64,000 bases of DNA from contig CACYTP010000015.1 in the NCBI GenBank assembly GCA_902777385.1, forward strand, positions 21,799 to 85,798. The letters are read 5' to 3'. Each line of letters opens with the position of its first letter. Position 1 is the stretch's first letter. The DNA is from an uncultured bacterium (GTDB taxonomy: Bacteria; Cyanobacteriota; Vampirovibrionia; Gastranaerophilales; Gastranaerophilaceae). The position numbers and the translations under genes were made by a program. Shown piece after piece: positions 44,958-54,547 of this stretch. The notes beneath the pieces are model-generated. The model worked only from the letters and a program-made list of their open reading frames with translations, was not told where the DNA came from and did not search any database.

Positions 44958-45736
44958 TATTTCCAAATCCCCCATTTTTTCTGCAATTTTCTTAGCTGCC
45001 CGCTATGCTCCATTAAATCAATGGTAAAGTTTACAGAATCTTTTAACTGTGCTGATTCTTGACCTTTTCTGAATGCTATTGCATAAGGTTCTTTTGAAAA
45101 TCTTTTCTTTAGAATTTTCACAGAACGATCATCTAATGCAAGATTATATAATATTGTGTCATCAGCAATCATTGCATCAGCATCACCTCTTTTTAAAGCC
45201 TTATACGCAAGGGCATAATCTTTGTACCCTCTGATTATGGCTTCCGGAGCATTCATTCGCACACTTTCCTCACCCGTAGAGCCATACACAATAATTACTC
45301 GCTTCCCGTTTAGTTGTTTGATAGTCGCAACATTTCTGTTATTTCTAACCAAAATTGCCTGCCCTGCCATATAATAAGGCTTGGAAAAATCAACCAAAAG
45401 CCTCCTCTGGTCAGTCACAGACATAGTCGCTATCAGTATATCCACTTTCCCTGATGTAAGCATGGAAATTCTGTTAGCCGCAGTAACAGGCACAAATTCA
45501 ACAGCACCGGAATCAGCAAAAATATGTTTTGCTATAGCTCGAGCCAAATCAATATCATAGCCATGCAAATTACCGTTAATGTCCCTGTATCCGAAAGGCT
45601 TTGTATCCGTTCTTACTCCAACAATTATTCTTCCTCTTTTTTGTATCGCTTTAAATTGATTTTTAGGTTTACCCGCTGAACAACCGCATAGAAATAAACA
45701 CAATAATACAAAGATACATAATATTTTCTTTATCAT
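44957..45736 (-). CDS. Family 3 solute-binding lipoprotein (amino-acid type)
   Basis: 259 aa. A lipoprotein signal with lipobox LCGC (lipidated Cys19) is followed by an SBP_bac_3 fold: RIIVGVRTDTKPFGYRD, LHGYDIDLARAIAKHIF, DILIATMSVTDQRR and VDFSKPYY. The two-lobed fold binds polar amino acids for an ABC importer. No permease or ATPase genes are adjacent, so its transporter is encoded elsewhere, or it acts as a sensor. SD AGGAGA before ATG. Coupled to aroC by a TAATG overlap. Confidence 0.9.
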   Translation of the reverse strand: MIKKILCIFVLLCLFLCGCSAGKPKNQFKAIQKRGRIIVGVRTDTKPFGYRDINGNLHGYDIDLARAIAKHIFADSGAVEFVPVTAANRISMLTSGKVDILIATMSVTDQRRLLVDFSKPYYMAGQAILVRNNRNVATIKQLNGKRVIIVYGSTGEESVRMNAPEAIIRGYKDYALAYKALKRGDADAMIADDTILYNLALDDRSVKILKKRFSKEPYAIAFRKGQESAQLKDSVNFTIDLMEHSGQLRKLQKKWGIWK

Positions 45737-46051
45737 GCTTTCTCCTAAAGTACCTTATATATTGATATTATTATAAAAATGAGGATTATGTCAAATATAC
45801 AGCATTTATTGACTTGATATATTTAAGATATTTAATTGATATATATTGCATATAGAAAAAGGTATCGTTTTATTAAGTTTTGTAAACACAAATTTATGGG
45901 TTAAAACCCAAGTATATTAAGAAATTTTAAATTTGATTTTGAAAATCTCTAAAGTTATACGCAACTTTTGCCGATATAAATTTTTAAATAGTGTATAGAG
46001 AAGTATTAATTATAAGTAATCGTACCTGCGAGGTTGCGAGAAAGGATTGTC
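45737..46051. other. AT-rich intergenic region
   Basis: 315 nt without a gene, separating two divergent genes. A short palindrome TGGGTTAAAACCCA occurs near 45896-45910, and several TATA-like boxes lie in 45820-45870. No RNA gene or riboswitch was recognised. Confidence 0.5.
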
Positions 46052-47887
46052 ATGAGTGTAAAATTACGTCAATTTACGACCGCCGATGGAAAAACTATTT
46101 ATGCAAGAATGTCTAAAGAGCAGTACAAACAAGCATTAAAAACGGGCGATTTACAAGGTGCAAGTGTATTTCAAAGTGCTAAAGATGAGGTTTCAAGATC
46201 ACAGGATCAATTAACACAAAATCAAAATTTTGCCGGCACAAGCCTTGCACGAGGTGCAGAACAAATGGAAGGCAAAAAGGACTATAAGGCACGCAGAGAA
46301 CAGTATGAAACACAACTTCAACAAAAATATGTTGCTGCCGGAATGTCTGAAGACGAAGCTTCAAAAATTGCAAAAGCTGAAGCTAAGGAACTTATAGAAT
46401 CAGAAAAAGCAGCAGATGAAGTTATTTCAGCCGTATACTTTACTCCTGATGAAAAGGACAAATATAAAGCTCAAAAAGAACAACTTGAAGCTCAAGGTAA
46501 ACATGCAGTTCTTTTAACTAAAGATGACATGAAACGTATGGAACAGTTTGATGAACTCAGCGGCTTTGTAGAAACTGATGAAAATGGTAAAAAGACAATC
46601 AAAGATCAGGACGGCTTAAAAGTAGCAGCTTCCAAACTTGTAGGCGACGATAACAAATTAAGCTATAAAGAAAGATTTGATTTAACAAGAGATGCAAAAG
46701 ATGTTGACGGTGCAATTTCACACGGTTCAGCTCGTATCACGAAAAATCTGTTCAAACATTTAGGGTTTGACCATGCTCACGACTATACAGAAGCACTTAT
46801 TGCAGGCGGCGTAGCTGCTGCAGGTGCAGGTGCCGCAATCGGTGCATCAATTGTTACCGGTGGTGCCGCAGCTATAGGTGCAGTAGACGGTGGCGGCGGA
46901 TTATTCATTCCAGCAATTGCCGGTACAGGTCATGCTTTGACAGGCTTAGCTATAGGTTCCGGTGTCGGTGCTGCATTAGCAGGTGCAAGTCAAATCCACG
47001 ACAGATCTGAAGTTCCTGAAGCAAATGTTCCGGAACCAACCGTTGAACCAACTGTAGAACCTACCGTTGAACCGACTGTAGAACCGACAGTTGAACCAAC
47101 TGTAGAACCAACTGTAGAACCTGATCCAACTCCTGCAAAATTCAGAGGCAGAGCTGTAGATGAAGGCTTAAAAGCTCGCAGAAACATTCAGGAAGCTGAC
47201 TGGAAAACAGGTGCAAATCCAATGCAAAAAACTGATGCAGGTCAATATGTATTAGCTAATGAAGACGGTGAAGTTGTTACAACAGGTGACGACTACCAGA
47301 AACCGGAAACTATTACATTCAAAGATAATACAAATGATGCTGATAAGGGTAACGTTAACTCATATACTTACAGATTGGTAACAGACGATGAAGTTGCCGC
47401 AGGTAAGTTGGCTGACGGTACAGAAATCAAGACCGGTGGTCGCAAAGGTCCGTTCTATGTATTAGTTTCAGCTGATAAACAGGACGGTACAGACATCAAG
47501 GCTGCTCACACCGAACTTTATGAATTGAATTATGAAGAAGACGGTGAAGGCGAAAACAAAGTCGGTCACTATGATTTAAGACAATATGAAGGCATGTCCG
47601 GACATAATGTAAGTTCAAATGATTACTCTAAGAAGGGTACTGAAGGTAACGGCGGTGCTAACTTCAAATGGGGTAACTGGACTAAACAGGATGTTCCAAG
47701 ACAAAATAAAATCAAGAGTTACAACGCTCAGTCAGCTGCCGATTTAATTAAACACTTACAGCCGGCACCGGATGTAAACGATTTAATCAAAGCAAATCCA
47801 AGTGTATTTGACAGTAATGGAAATATTAAACAAAATGTTGACTGGTCAAAACTTGATTTACCAAAAGGAACTGTATTCTTAGATTAG
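46052..47887 (+). CDS. Unknown 611-aa protein with glycine-zipper segment and TVEP repeats
   Basis: ATG 46052 has AAAGGA close upstream; the frame reaches 46034. Residues 1-245 are charged and helical with coiled-coil character. Residues about 248-315 are a long Gly/Ala-rich hydrophobic stretch (GGVAAAGAGAAIGASIVTGG and on), a glycine-zipper of the kind found in pore-forming or membrane-inserting proteins. Seven TVEP repeats (330-357) form a stiff linker. A polar C-terminal domain follows, ending in SAADLIKHLQ and KLDLPKGTVFLD. No signal peptide. It lies next to large adhesin genes, so a surface or secreted role is plausible but unproven. Confidence 0.7.
   Translation: MSVKLRQFTTADGKTIYARMSKEQYKQALKTGDLQGASVFQSAKDEVSRSQDQLTQNQNFAGTSLARGAEQMEGKKDYKARREQYETQLQQKYVAAGMSEDEASKIAKAEAKELIESEKAADEVISAVYFTPDEKDKYKAQKEQLEAQGKHAVLLTKDDMKRMEQFDELSGFVETDENGKKTIKDQDGLKVAASKLVGDDNKLSYKERFDLTRDAKDVDGAISHGSARITKNLFKHLGFDHAHDYTEALIAGGVAAAGAGAAIGASIVTGGAAAIGAVDGGGGLFIPAIAGTGHALTGLAIGSGVGAALAGASQIHDRSEVPEANVPEPTVEPTVEPTVEPTVEPTVEPTVEPTVEPDPTPAKFRGRAVDEGLKARRNIQEADWKTGANPMQKTDAGQYVLANEDGEVVTTGDDYQKPETITFKDNTNDADKGNVNSYTYRLVTDDEVAAGKLADGTEIKTGGRKGPFYVLVSADKQDGTDIKAAHTELYELNYEEDGEGENKVGHYDLRQYEGMSGHNVSSNDYSKKGTEGNGGANFKWGNWTKQDVPRQNKIKSYNAQSAADLIKHLQPAPDVNDLIKANPSVFDSNGNIKQNVDWSKLDLPKGTVFLD
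47039..47122 (+). repeat. 12-bp tandem repeat coding TVEP x7
   Basis: Seven units of 12 bp, each ACN-GTN-GAA-CCN. The units vary at third positions, so the repeat is older than a recent slip but still prone to copy-number change. Confidence 0.9.
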
Positions 47888-47905
47888 TCGAAATCGTATA
47901 AATAG

Positions 47906-47945
47906 TAGAGAACTTCTCAATTAAAAAATGAGAAGTTCTCTATTT
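47906..47945 (+). terminator. Terminator of the TVEP-repeat gene
   Basis: TAGAGAACTTCTCA (47906-47919) pairs perfectly with TGAGAAGTTCTCTA (47929-47942), followed by TTT. Confidence 0.88.
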
Positions 47946-48013
47946 CACAGATTTCAGGGATATATATTTCTTTACATATAGCAGATTTTTGTTTTAATTT
48001 AACAAAAATACGA

Positions 48014-48019
48014 TATAAT
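48014..48019 (+). promoter_or_regulatory. Candidate -10 box upstream of the filamentous adhesin
   Basis: TATAAT about 150 nt upstream of the adhesin ATG; no convincing -35. Confidence 0.3.
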
Positions 48020-48171
48020 ACTGGTACACTGGTTTTATTTTTGTACATATAAATAGTATTAAAATTAATTGTAAATTTTTGTAAACATGCCCTCTGAAAA
48101 AGTCAAGTTTTAAAAATTGTAGCCGTTTATATATGTATATGGAATAAAAGTAGAATAAGAGGATTAAAGTA

Positions 48172-51100
48172 ATGAAGAAAAAAAGAACAACCAATAAAAG
48201 ACGAGTAGTGGCGTCAGTCTTATCTTTATTAATGGTTATGCAACAATCAGCTACTTATCAAGCTCTTGCAGATTCATCTATTACAAACACTGCAGGTCAG
48301 GCGTTACAAAAAGATAACGGCGTTTATAACATCACGCCGGATATGGTTAACGAAGCAACCAATACCGGTTTCAGAAGATTTGGTGAATTCAAATTACAAC
48401 AAGGTGATGTAGCTAACTTCATCTTCAAGATGTATAACAGATATGCTGATGGTAACGCAGCTTCTTCAGGTTACATGACTTCACAATATAAAGATATTGA
48501 CACTTTTATTGCCGCAGTAAATAACGGTTCTGTTGACATTAACGGTATAGTTAATGCCTTAAATGCATTACCAAACGGTGCAACCGGTTGGGGAACTGAA
48601 GGCGGTGCTTTAAAACCTGACAGCCACTTAGTATTTGTTGCACCCGGCGGTGTTGTTGTTGGTGCAAGCGGTGTTCTTAACGTTGGTTCATTATCTGTTT
48701 ATACTCCAACCCAAGATGTTTATAACTCTTTTGCATCTGACATTAGCAGTGCAAGAATGTTTGAAAACAGAGATAATTACCACACTGAAAATGTAACAAT
48801 TAATGGTACAGAAAGAGAAGCTCAGGTTTGGGGTTATTATGGTGCTGCAGGATCAAATAAGGCATTTAATCCAAGTGCTTTAACAGCGAATGCTGCTTCT
48901 TCATTTGAAATCAAGAACGGCGGTATGGTTATTGCAGCAGGAGATGTTAATGCTAATACCGGTTCATTCATCAACAATGGTAAAGTTGTTGCAGGAACAG
49001 GCAACACCAGCACAGTTGATGCTTATGGTGCTGCAGAAACATTATTTAATTCATTAGTAAACACTTCAAAGAGTAATTCATCAGCCGTTGATATTACAAC
49101 AAACAAAGGTGCTTATGTAAGCTCAACAGGCAGCGTTGTTAACGCCGGTAACGGAGCTATTGATTTCACTAACACAGGTGCTGATGGCGTTAAATTTGAA
49201 GGCTATATTAAGAATAACGGCAGCGGTGCTGCTAATGTAACAAGCACAGGCGGTGACATCATCTTAGGTCATAATGATATTACAAATAACATTATTACCA
49301 ATGGTGGTGCTGTTAATCTTACATCAAATAATGCAAATATTTTAAACAAAGGTGTTGATAAAGTTCACATTGTTACCAATGGCGGTAATTTGAATATGAA
49401 AGCTAATAACGGTACAATCGGTACTGAAATCGGACCTTGTGCTGACGGTGTATGTACCGGTATCGGCAGAGATGACAGAGATTTACAAAAATCTATCAAC
49501 TTCAATCTTGGCAACGGTAAAATTACAGCTCAAACTACAGGCAGTGATAAAGTTATTAATGTAGCAAGTTTGAACAATAATATGAATGTTGATAAGATTG
49601 ATGCTTCAGGCAGAGCAATCTTATTGGCTGACTCATTTGATCCAAGCAAAGTAAGTGCATCTGGCTACCAGAAATACGGCAGAGGTCAAGCTAAATATGA
49701 TGTAGTAAACGCTGCATCTTCAAGCAGCACTCCAAATGTTAAAGGTGCCGGCATTTCAGTTATCGCAAGCGGTAACATCGGTACTTCCGGTAATGAGTTA
49801 ACATTCATTCAGACTAAAGGTGATTTTAATTCAAATTATAATGCTAACGGATTTGTTCTTCAGAACGGTAATCCAAATGATATCACAGCATATTCTCCAA
49901 ATGCACAATACGGTATTGATATGTTATCAAACGACGGCAGCATTAACGTTGTAGGTCTTGACGAATCAAACGGACAAATGATGGATGCAAATGTTTGTGC
50001 AATGGTTGCAAGAAACGGTGATGTTAACGCTGAATTTTCAGGAAATGCTTATGTAGATGATGTTGTTGCACAGGGCAATATTAATCTTACATCCCGTGGT
50101 AAATACTTAATCGTTAACAACTTAGGTGATTCATCTTCAAGCGATTTCCAATACAAAAACGGTGATTACTACGGAACATACAACAATGTATATCCGGAAC
50201 ACGCAGCATTGAAAGCTTTGGATTTAGCTAATGTTGGAAACACAAATGAACATCCGCACGGTACAGTTGTTGTTAAAAACGGTAAATTGAACGGCGAAGG
50301 TAACGGCCGTATCAGAAAACCTAACGCAACTCAGGATATTGAAGTTATTGCAGATCACGCTTACTTAGGCGGTTATGAATTCATTATGGATCCACATGCC
50401 GGTACTGATGGCAAAGTTACTTACAAAGAACATCCTGGTACATCTAAAATAAAGAATGTTGATGGTACAACATCTTCTATCAGAGTTGAAACTGTTGAAC
50501 CGGAAGATGTATCAAATCTTAAAAACGGTAACGATCCTAACAGACGTATCTATTACAGAGGTAATGGTATTAACGGCAGCGTTCAAGAAGATGATCCAAA
50601 CTATGATGGAGATGACAAAGATGATGATAATATAGTTCTTCCTGAACCTGAACCGGATCCGACTGAGCCTCCTGAACAGGATGATGATAATGATAGCGAC
50701 GCAGACGCTGATGCTGACGCTGACGCAGATGCTGATGCTGATGCTGACGCAGACGCTGATGCTGACGCAGATGCTGATGCCGATGCAGATGCTGATGCTG
50801 ACGCTGATGCTGATGCTGACGCTGACAATGATATCGACAGCGATGCAGACAGCGACTTAGACAGTGATGCTGATACCGATACCGATGCTGATGCTGACGC
50901 TGATGCTGATACTGACGCAGACGCAGATGCTGATACTGATACAGATGCTGATGCAGACGCTGATACAGATACTGACGCAGATGCTGATACTGATGCTGAT
51001 ACAGATACTGACACAGATACAGATGCCGATACTGACGCAGATGCTGATACTGATGCTGATGCTGATAATGACGCTGATTCTGACGTTGATACTGACGCTG

Positions 51101-51633
51101 ACGCTGATGCTGATGCTGACGCTGATAACGATATTGATACTGACAATGACAATGATAATGATAACGATAATGATCCAAATCCTGATCTAACCATAGACCC
51201 GGATCCGGCACCTGATGCAAGATATGATTATGATGCAATGAGAAGAATCTCACAGTTAAAAGATATCGCAGAAACAATGCCGGCAATCGATAAACGTCAA
51301 ACAATAAGATTTAATCCAAATGACGTTGCAGGTTTACAGTTCAGTTCATCAGCTAACGTACAATCAATCTCTAACATATCAAGAGGTGGTGTTGCATTGA
51401 AGCATGACCATAACGTTAAAGTTGGCGATGTAATCCCTGTTCACTTGAAATACGGTGATATGGAAGTTGATGCGAAAGTAAAAGTAGTTTCAGCTACAGA
51501 TGTACAGGCAGGAGCCCAATTCGTTGACCTTGATCAGGCTACAGCAAACAAAATCTTGTACCTGAGTATGGTTGAACCTGATGCAGTAGCAGTAAACACA
51601 GATAATCGCTACTCAGCAGTTCCTGAAGAATAA
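48172..51633 (+). CDS. Filamentous-adhesin-type protein with Asp-Ala repeat and C-terminal PilZ-like domain
   Basis: 1153 aa. A basic, hydrophobic signal peptide ends YQALA (about 34). Residues about 40-830 are filamentous-haemagglutinin/leukotoxin-like: an N-terminal secretion-type domain ([22 protein letters not shown]), then beta-helix repeats rich in N, G, S and T. Residues about 843-1003 are an Asp-Ala/Asp-Thr repeat. The last 115 residues look like PilZ: RQTIR (1042-1046) and NISRGG (1068-1073) are the two c-di-GMP motifs RxxxR and NxSxxG, followed by [19 protein letters not shown] and AGAQFVDLD. PilZ domains are normally cytosolic, so this fusion to an exported protein is odd. SD AGAGGA before ATG; strong terminator after. 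Confidence 0.85.
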   Translation: MKKKRTTNKRRVVASVLSLLMVMQQSATYQALADSSITNTAGQALQKDNGVYNITPDMVNEATNTGFRRFGEFKLQQGDVANFIFKMYNRYADGNAASSGYMTSQYKDIDTFIAAVNNGSVDINGIVNALNALPNGATGWGTEGGALKPDSHLVFVAPGGVVVGASGVLNVGSLSVYTPTQDVYNSFASDISSARMFENRDNYHTENVTINGTEREAQVWGYYGAAGSNKAFNPSALTANAASSFEIKNGGMVIAAGDVNANTGSFINNGKVVAGTGNTSTVDAYGAAETLFNSLVNTSKSNSSAVDITTNKGAYVSSTGSVVNAGNGAIDFTNTGADGVKFEGYIKNNGSGAANVTSTGGDIILGHNDITNNIITNGGAVNLTSNNANILNKGVDKVHIVTNGGNLNMKANNGTIGTEIGPCADGVCTGIGRDDRDLQKSINFNLGNGKITAQTTGSDKVINVASLNNNMNVDKIDASGRAILLADSFDPSKVSASGYQKYGRGQAKYDVVNAASSSSTPNVKGAGISVIASGNIGTSGNELTFIQTKGDFNSNYNANGFVLQNGNPNDITAYSPNAQYGIDMLSNDGSINVVGLDESNGQMMDANVCAMVARNGDVNAEFSGNAYVDDVVAQGNINLTSRGKYLIVNNLGDSSSSDFQYKNGDYYGTYNNVYPEHAALKALDLANVGNTNEHPHGTVVVKNGKLNGEGNGRIRKPNATQDIEVIADHAYLGGYEFIMDPHAGTDGKVTYKEHPGTSKIKNVDGTTSSIRVETVEPEDVSNLKNGNDPNRRIYYRGNGINGSVQEDDPNYDGDDKDDDNIVLPEPEPDPTEPPEQDDDNDSDADADADADADADADADADADADADADADADADADADADADADNDIDSDADSDLDSDADTDTDADADADADTDADADADTDTDADADADTDTDADADTDADTDTDTDTDADTDADADTDADADNDADSDVDTDADADADADADNDIDTDNDNDNDNDNDPNPDLTIDPDPAPDARYDYDAMRRISQLKDIAETMPAIDKRQTIRFNPNDVAGLQFSSSANVQSISNISRGGVALKHDHNVKVGDVIPVHLKYGDMEVDAKVKVVSATDVQAGAQFVDLDQATANKILYLSMVEPDAVAVNTDNRYSAVPEE
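50698..51177 (+). repeat. 6-bp-type repeat coding an Asp-Ala/Asp-Thr tract
   Basis: About 160 residues alternate Asp with Ala or Thr, broken by a few N and S. Codons vary (GAT/GAC, GCT/GCA), so selection is on the acidic protein tract. Serine-aspartate repeats in staphylococcal surface proteins are an analogous stalk. Confidence 0.9.
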
Positions 51634-51663
51634 AAAACAGTCTACTTTATTCCATAAAAAAGT

Positions 51664-51701
51664 AAAAATGGGACAAAACAAAAATTTTGTCCCATTTTTT
51701 G
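51664..51701. terminator. Strong terminator after the adhesin
   Basis: AAAATGGGACAAAA (51665-51678) pairs perfectly with TTTTGTCCCATTTT (51685-51698), followed by TT; it also serves the convergent aminotransferase gene. Confidence 0.93.
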
Positions 51702-51706
51702 TCCTT

Positions 51707-52816
51707 TTATTTGTTCAGCCAATCGGAAAATATATCAAGTGCAGTTTTAAGCTGTTCAAAGTTATTTCCGTAACCGATTCTTAAATATCCATCGAGTTCC
51801 ATCGCTTCTCCCGGCAATATCATAACACCCGTTTCATTTTGAAGTTTGTCGCATAATATTGCAGAATTTAAGGGCAGATTATATCCCACAAAAGCCGTAG
51901 TACCAGCCTGAGGAATAACACAACGAACTTTATTTTCTCTATTTAACCAGTCAATTAGAATTTTCTTACCCTTACGAACTTTATCTATATTTCGTTTGAT
52001 TATAGCCTCTTTATTTTCTATTGCCAAGCTGGCAAAGTAATCATCAAGCATACCTACGCTTATAGTATTGTATTCTCTTTGGTGGTTTACTTCTTTTATT
52101 ACCTTGTTGTTTGCAGCTATCCACCCGAGTCTTAATCCCGCAAGAGAAAAAACTTTAGAGACGCTTCCCGTAGAAATACCTTTGTCATAAATATCTGCAA
52201 TAGATTTTGTAAAGGGACTGCCATCATGCTTTAAGCCTCTATATACCTCGTCACACAAAATATAAGCGTCAGATTTTTGGGCAATTTCTACAATACGTTC
52301 CATCATATCATCAGGAATAACCGAGCCGGTCGGATTATTGGGATTATTCATGCAAATCAACTTCGTATCAGTACCTACAAGACTTTCAAGCTCCTCCAAA
52401 TCGGGCAGCCAATTATTTGCCTCTTTTAAAAAGCATAATTTTACATCCGCACCTACAGATTTCGGAATAGAATAATGCTGTTGGTAGGTCGGAATAATTG
52501 ATACTACTTTATCGCCAAGGTCAACGATACTATGTATTACAAGCTGATTTGCACCTATTGCACCATGAGTAATTGTTATATTATCAATGGATTGATTTTC
52601 GTATAGTTCTGATATAGCAATTTTTAATCTTGTTGAACCGTGAATATCGCCATAGTTCAATTTACGGGTGAAAATTTCGCTTACGTCATTATTTGCGGTT
52701 ATATTTAGCAATTCATTAATAGAAAGTGACTCAACACATGTATCGGCAAGATCATATTTTGCCCATTTTTCATACTTATTGAACCACTCTTCTACCTTAA
52801 ATTCATCTATTTTCAT
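51707..52816 (-). CDS. PLP-dependent aminotransferase, class I/II
   Basis: 369 aa, fold type I. NPNNPTGSVIP, the Asp-x-x-Tyr in ILCDEVYRGL and the PLP lysine in TGSVSKVFSLAGLRLGW are present; the substrate-carboxylate Arg lies in GYLRIGYG. It resembles aspartate-type aminotransferases and the capreomycidine-synthase branch; the substrate cannot be told. ATG 52816 is used: an extended -10 box lies 6 nt upstream and overlaps the longer frame from 52870. Leaderless transcription is likely. Confidence 0.85.
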   Translation of the reverse strand: MKIDEFKVEEWFNKYEKWAKYDLADTCVESLSINELLNITANNDVSEIFTRKLNYGDIHGSTRLKIAISELYENQSIDNITITHGAIGANQLVIHSIVDLGDKVVSIIPTYQQHYSIPKSVGADVKLCFLKEANNWLPDLEELESLVGTDTKLICMNNPNNPTGSVIPDDMMERIVEIAQKSDAYILCDEVYRGLKHDGSPFTKSIADIYDKGISTGSVSKVFSLAGLRLGWIAANNKVIKEVNHQREYNTISVGMLDDYFASLAIENKEAIIKRNIDKVRKGKKILIDWLNRENKVRCVIPQAGTTAFVGYNLPLNSAILCDKLQNETGVMILPGEAMELDGYLRIGYGNNFEQLKTALDIFSDWLNK

Positions 52817-52822
52817 AGAAAA

Positions 52823-52828
52823 ATAGTA
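52823..52828 (-). promoter_or_regulatory. Extended -10 box of leaderless aminotransferase gene
   Basis: Minus strand TGG-TACTAT, an extended -10 with the TGn motif, 6 nt before ATG 52816; no SD. Confidence 0.55.
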
Positions 52829-52888
52829 CCACAAAAATTCAGTCGTAAGTTGAAAAATAATGAAAGTCAACCGTCAAGACAGTAAACT

Positions 52889-53449
52889 TTATTGTTTTTT
52901 AAACACACCTTTTTTACATCCGCAAATAGGACAGATATAATCATCAGATTCTTTATCGAAATCGCCTGTATATTCAAATCCGCAAACACTGCATACATAA
53001 ACAGGTTTACCTGAGTTATCAACCTCATCTTTTGGTGCATATTTATCAATAATTGATGTTGTTACTTTCCCATGATGTTTTTCCTGTACAGCAAATTCTC
53101 TAACCTGCTTAACCGCTTCGGAATCAACACCCAATGCAGCAAGCTTGTCTGCTAACAGATTTACATTATCTTCACCTTTGTATTCAGCTTTAGATAAACC
53201 TCTGACCATTTGCCAGAAACTTTTTTCATCATAAGGATATCTGCCGTTTAGCAAAGCGTAAAACGCTCCGTGATTAGTTTCCTGATTACCAAGCTCAATA
53301 AATTCTTTTGCAACGTCATCCAACCCGAATTGCTCTTTTGCAACTTTTGCCAAAGCATAATACATAGCTCCGCCAACAGCTTCTCCTGTTGCCAACTGGG
53401 CAATTTGTTTTTCTAATTCAGTTCCTTTAGTCTGTCCAAAAATACTCAT
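52889..53449 (-). CDS. rbr: Rubrerythrin
   Basis: 186 aa. The N-terminal ferritin-like diiron domain shows ELGNQETNHGAFYALL and EFAVQEKHHGKV with the Glu and His ligands. The C-terminal rubredoxin domain has CSVCGFEYTGD and CPICGCKKG, giving the Fe(Cys)4 centre. It reduces hydrogen peroxide in the cytoplasm of anaerobes and complements desulfoferrodoxin at 1145. SD AGGAG before ATG and a good promoter upstream. Followed on the same strand by the aminotransferase, which has its own promoter. Confidence 0.95.
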   Translation of the reverse strand: MSIFGQTKGTELEKQIAQLATGEAVGGAMYYALAKVAKEQFGLDDVAKEFIELGNQETNHGAFYALLNGRYPYDEKSFWQMVRGLSKAEYKGEDNVNLLADKLAALGVDSEAVKQVREFAVQEKHHGKVTTSIIDKYAPKDEVDNSGKPVYVCSVCGFEYTGDFDKESDDYICPICGCKKGVFKKQ

Positions 53450-53487
53450 ATTTACTCCTGTATATGCATAAATAATATCTCTTATTA

Positions 53488-53516
53488 ATTATAATTATAT
53501 GAAATCTTTAAATCAA
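53488..53516 (-). promoter_or_regulatory. Promoter of rubrerythrin
   Basis: Minus strand TTGATT (53516-53511), 17 nt, TATAAT (53493-53488). Confidence 0.7.
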
Positions 53517-53567
53517 CTTTCAAACAGAAATAAATGTACAATTTATTACATAATTTATAAAGTTATC

Positions 53568-53852
53568 TTATTTTTTAATTGCATGATTTACCGCAGTTAC
53601 CGGCTTGTATTTATATTTTAAATACAAACACATATCAGTAATCAGAAATATCATGTTTAGAAAATAAAGCCATATAACCCAATCCCTGTAAAAAAATATT
53701 TTGTGAATTATCCCACAGATATAACCGGTTAAAATAAGACATGAGAATGTAAAACTCTTGCCACTGACACATTTTGCTCTATACGTTTTGTATGCAGCAA
53801 TAGGCCAGCTGACACCAAAACATATCATCATACCTGCCTCAAATATACTCAT
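53568..53852 (-). CDS. Small PQ-loop/SWEET-like membrane protein
   Basis: 94 aa, three membrane segments: FEAGMMICFGVSWPIAAY, FSCLILTGYICGIIHKIF and WLYFLNMIFLITDMCLYL. SWPIAAYKTYRAKCVSGKSF matches the PQ-loop pattern (Pro in helix 1, then a basic loop ending G-x-S). Three-helix PQ-loop proteins such as SemiSWEET pair to form transporters, often for sugars. SD GAGGAG before ATG. Substrate unknown. Confidence 0.72.
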   Translation of the reverse strand: MSIFEAGMMICFGVSWPIAAYKTYRAKCVSGKSFTFSCLILTGYICGIIHKIFFYRDWVIWLYFLNMIFLITDMCLYLKYKYKPVTAVNHAIKK

Positions 53853-54021
53853 AATTTAAAATTCTCCTCATACGCAATTATAACACAAATCAGCATAAGA
53901 GATTAGCCGATTTAGTATATATTGAATTATCACAGAGAGAGCGGCAAGGGATAGAAAAATCAAAATATTTATTGAGATTTCTTCTATATTTTTAAAATTT
54001 TTTACAACAAATTTACGACAA

Positions 54022-54115
54022 ATTAAACGAGTTTTTGATTTTGACTGCAAGAATTTCTTTCTTTTGTCAAAATCCATCCACCCTCTGTCGGCTCTCGCTC
54101 GAACCCAGTGACAAA
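54022..54115. repeat. Direct repeat, left copy
   Basis: From ATTAAACGAG to GTGACAAA; matches the copy at 54212-54306 except for one T indel and a few substitutions. Confidence 0.88.
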
Positions 54116-54211
54116 GCTTCGCCTTGTTGGGTTCTCATCCCTCCGTAATAAAAAAGCCCCCTTTTGGAGTCTTCTTTATTTGGGACCGGAGGGATTGTCT
54201 TGCTCGCCGGC
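54116..54211. other. Spacer between direct repeats, with terminator-like hairpin
   Basis: ATCCCTCC and GGAGGGAT bracket an imperfect hairpin (AATAAAAAAGCCCCC against GGAGTCTTCTTTATT). GC content is higher than the surroundings. Confidence 0.5.
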
Positions 54212-54306
54212 ATTAAACGAGTTTTTTGATTTTGACTGCAAGAATTTCTTTCTTTTGTCAAAATCCATCCACTCTCTGCCGGCTCCCGCTCGAACCCAGT
54301 GACAAA
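54212..54306. repeat. Direct repeat, right copy
   Basis: Second copy of the 54022 repeat; see that entry. Confidence 0.88.
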
Positions 54307-54454
54307 TGTAAAGACACACTCCAGATGATTATTTGTAACAGGGGAGTTGATTATTCTACAATCGTAAACTGAATTTATTTGTGTTGATATGTAAAACTTT
54401 TGATGCTTTCTTAAAACTTTTCTTTTATCGTGTTGTGTGCGTTAGGAGGTTTTT

Positions 54455-54547
54455 ATGAAAGAAGTTAACGTGTTTATTACATTATGCAGTATTATGAATT
54501 TCTTGGACAAGATGGCAAAGAGTGGCTTGCAGATTTTATTGCACTAA
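54455..54547 (+). CDS. 30-codon frame behind a perfect SD, overlapping the next gene
   Basis: AGGAGG, the best SD in the window, lies 6 nt before ATG 54455. The frame runs 30 codons (MKEVNVFITLCSIMNFLDKM and on) to TAA at 54545. It overlaps the longer frame starting at 54484 in a different register. It may be a leader peptide, or the true start of the downstream gene separated from it by an indel. Confidence 0.4.
   Translation: MKEVNVFITLCSIMNFLDKMAKSGLQILLH

Larger units (their letters stand above)
53853..54454. other. 600-nt gene-poor, repeat-bearing region
   Basis: Contains two 95-nt direct repeats around a GC-richer 97-nt spacer with an internal hairpin. Short open frames across it are repeat-derived and lack SD sites. 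The right end carries AGGAGG at 54443-54448. Confidence 0.6.

Noticed and set aside
50698..51177. CRISPR-like array in the adhesin repeat
   Set aside because: The 6-bp periodic units are codons for Asp-Ala/Asp-Thr with no spacers.
50570..51304. Long reverse-strand open frames (Ser/Ala-rich and His/Gln-rich) across the Asp-Ala repeat
   Set aside because: They mirror the 6-bp repeat of the real plus-strand gene and have no SD or domain.
54067..54302. Short frames on both strands over the direct repeats
   Set aside because: They are built from the repeat and spacer, with no SD and no coding-like composition.
54022..54306. tRNA gene suggested by GGGTTCGAGC-like strings on the minus strand
   Set aside because: No T-stem pairing, anticodon arm or acceptor stem can be drawn around them.
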